From positions 1 to 21,708 of IMG/VR virus record IMGVR_UViG_3300030202_000067: a DNA stretch of 21,708 bases. One strand, written 5' to 3'. A program made the translations under genes and the position numbers. Source of the DNA: a virus. The notes below the pieces were generated by a model. The model was not told the origin of the DNA and made no database searches. It saw nothing but the letters and a program-made list of their open reading frames with translations. Shown here in pieces: positions 20,358 through 21,708 of this stretch. The stretch's first letter is position 1, and every line of letters starts with the position of its first letter.

Positions 20358-20560
20358 TGGCTGATATTAAAACAATAGCATTACCAGTTCCAAATATAGA
20401 ATATGATTCTAATGATGAAGCTTTAACTAGAAGAACTATAGAACAAGCTATAGAAGATATAAATGTAAAAATTATTAATGTTCAAAGAATGCAGTCTACA
20501 GTTACAAGTAAAGCTTCTAAACGACATCAATTTTTATTAATGGGATTAAAACATGGCTGA
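20357..20560 (+). CDS. Small conserved tail-region protein (67 aa)
   Basis: This 67-residue, mostly helical protein contains I-A-L-P-V-P-N-I-E-Y-D, R-R-T-I-E-Q-A-I-E-D-I-N and the ending K-R-H-Q-F-L-L-M-G. I remember this pattern as a small conserved protein following the large tail protein in uncultured marine phages. The central heptads (I-E-Q-A-I-E-D-I-N-V-K-I) suggest a short coiled coil, perhaps a trimeric plug or chaperone. The TAATG overlap with the upstream gene and the eight-base overlap with the next suggest coupled translation. The function is unknown. Confidence 0.6.
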   Translation: MADIKTIALPVPNIEYDSNDEALTRRTIEQAIEDINVKIINVQRMQSTVTSKASKRHQFLLMGLKHG

Positions 20561-20891
20561 TGATTTAAAAGTATTAGGTCAGTTAGACCCAGCAGCTACT
20601 ACTACTACAGTTTTATATACTGTGCCAGATATGACACAAACTACAATTAGTTCAATTGTGGCAGCTAATAGAACAGGATCAGCTATAACATTTAGATTAA
20701 GTGTTCATGTTGCTGGTGCAGGTGCAGATGACAAACAATTTTTATACTATGACAAATCAGTTGCAGCTAATGATTCGTTAGCTATAGTTATAGGTATAAC
20801 TTTAAATCAAACAGATGTGTTAAAGGTTTATACAAGTGCAGTTGATATGAGTTTTAATGTGTTCGGTTGCGAAACTAAAGAGGAAAGATAA
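20553..20891 (+). CDS. Small conserved tail/virion protein (112 aa)
   Basis: The protein begins M-A-D-D-L-K-V-L-G-Q-L-D-P-A-A-T-T-T-T. Regular beta strands follow (V-L-Y-T-V-P, T-I-S-S-I-V-A-A-N-R, I-T-F-R-L-S-V-H-V-A-G-A) and the C-terminal segment is M-S-F-N-V-F-G-C-E. This is the L-G-Q-L-x-P-x-A-x-T family commonly found near tail genes of marine phages, probably a small beta-sandwich virion protein, from memory. It has no signal peptide or membrane segment. It overlaps the previous gene by eight bases and the next ATG by one. Confidence 0.65.
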   Translation: MADDLKVLGQLDPAATTTTVLYTVPDMTQTTISSIVAANRTGSAITFRLSVHVAGAGADDKQFLYYDKSVAANDSLAIVIGITLNQTDVLKVYTSAVDMSFNVFGCETKEER

Positions 20892-21708
20892 TGGATATTA
20901 AACAACAAACTAAAAATGTAGCAGCTCAAGGTCGTTATGGCGACTCTATGCTTTTGCACGTTAATCCAGCAGAAGTAAAAGGATTAGCGTCAGCTATGCC
21001 TATAACAGTCAATCCTGAAACAGGGCAGCCAGAGGCTTTCTTGCCTTTTCTTGCTCCAATAGCAGGAAGTTTATTAGGAAGTAGTTTGTTAGCTGGTGTA
21101 GGTGGCATGAGTGCTTTGACAGCAGGAGCTTTAGGTTCAGGTCTTGCACAATATGCAGCTACAGGCGATCTTAAAAAAGGATTGTTAGCTGGCTTAACTG
21201 GTTATGGAGTAGGTCAAGCTTTGCAAGGAGCAGGAGCAGCAGCAGCAGGAGCAGATGCAACAGCAGCAGCTACACAAACAGCAACAGATGCAGCAACACA
21301 AGCAGCATTAACTAATCCTGCTAATTTAAATATAACTGATCCAACTTTATTAAATATTGCCTCAACTGATCCCACTTTTGCTTCTCAATTAGGAGCAGAG
21401 GCTTTAAATCCAGTAGGACAATTAGCAGTTCAAGGACAAATGGCAGGATTACAACCAGCAATAACACAAGCTGGTAAAACCGCAGCAGAAGCTTATACAG
21501 GAACTGGTGTAGATGCTTTAAAAGATGCGTTTACAGGTAATACTATTGGTGAAGGTTTTGGAAACGTAGCAACAGGATTAGCTGATCCTATGGCATACAT
21601 ACCAGCAGGTATAGGTATGGGTGGTACTGGAATAATGGAATCACAAGAAGCTTTTGAAAGAATGATAGGAGAAAGTGAGGAAGCATACAGAAGAAGAAGA
21701 GAACAAAA
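20891..21708 (+). CDS. Ala/Gly-rich virion-type protein, 5' part (cut by window end)
   Basis: The frame opens at ATG 20891, overlapping the previous TAA, and stays open to the window end (272 codons). The N-terminus has R-Y-G-D-S-M-L-L-H-V-N-P-A-E-V-K-G-L-A-S-A and N-P-E-T-G-Q-P-E-A-F-L-P-F. H-V-x-x-x-E-V-x-G-L and N-P-x-T-G-x-P-E-A-F are features I associate with large tail or internal virion proteins of marine phages. A hydrophobic Gly/Ala stretch follows (about residues 58-85), then an Ala/Thr-rich low-complexity region at about 115-140. The last visible residues are a charged Glu/Arg helix. The glycine-zipper-like hydrophobic part might insert in membrane during DNA ejection, which is inference. 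Confidence 0.7.
   Translation, partial: MDIKQQTKNVAAQGRYGDSMLLHVNPAEVKGLASAMPITVNPETGQPEAFLPFLAPIAGSLLGSSLLAGVGGMSALTAGALGSGLAQYAATGDLKKGLLAGLTGYGVGQALQGAGAAAAGADATAAATQTATDAATQAALTNPANLNITDPTLLNIASTDPTFASQLGAEALNPVGQLAVQGQMAGLQPAITQAGKTAAEAYTGTGVDALKDAFTGNTIGEGFGNVATGLADPMAYIPAGIGMGGTGIMESQEAFERMIGESEEAYRRRREQ

Overview
The window is a late-gene (virion structure and lysis) stretch of a tailed-phage genome, cut at both ends. Every supported gene lies on the + strand. Genes are packed tightly, many joined by TAATG or ATGA stop/start overlaps, and the base composition is strongly AT-rich (about a third G+C by eye). Lipoproteins, a two-part spanin and curli-type outer-membrane components show that the host has an outer membrane. 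Many of the small proteins resemble, from memory, families of marine phages of SAR11, SAR116, OM43 and cyanobacteria. My best guess is a marine podovirus-like phage of an AT-rich marine proteobacterium; the host is inference.

Layout. 1-2617: 3' part of the major capsid gene, a strong terminator with a short folded leader, two virion-type proteins, and a run of small very basic proteins. 2611-5823: a 38-residue mini-gene, head-tail connector genes and small tail proteins. 5852-9388: a 1178-residue tail fibre with about 50 copies of a 17-residue beta-roll repeat and a C-terminal S74 self-cleaving chaperone. 9396-12631: small conserved genes, including a tandem paralogue pair, several membrane/coiled-coil proteins and a staphylococcal-type nuclease.

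12631-17342 is the remarkable part. It holds csgF, csgG, a secreted curlin-like repeat protein, a FecR-domain protein whose C-terminus also carries curlin-like motifs, and a CHASE2 plus class III adenylyl cyclase membrane protein with its catalytic residues intact. These are ordinarily bacterial envelope-secretion and signalling parts. Here they form one overlapping gene string between a phage nuclease/membrane gene and the lysis genes. A reasonable hypothesis is that the infected cell makes an outer-membrane pore, exports a curlin-like product, senses something through FecR/CHASE2 and answers with cAMP. Lysis timing, superinfection control and host reprogramming are possible purposes.

17346-18484: lysis genes (inner-membrane spanin, overlapping outer-membrane lipoprotein spanin, GH24 lysozyme). 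18486-21708: large tail/nozzle-type protein, two small conserved tail-region proteins and the 5' part of an alanine/glycine-rich virion-type protein that runs off the window. No tRNA, CRISPR array, insertion sequence or integrase was seen. No gene-free stretch exceeds about 115 bases.
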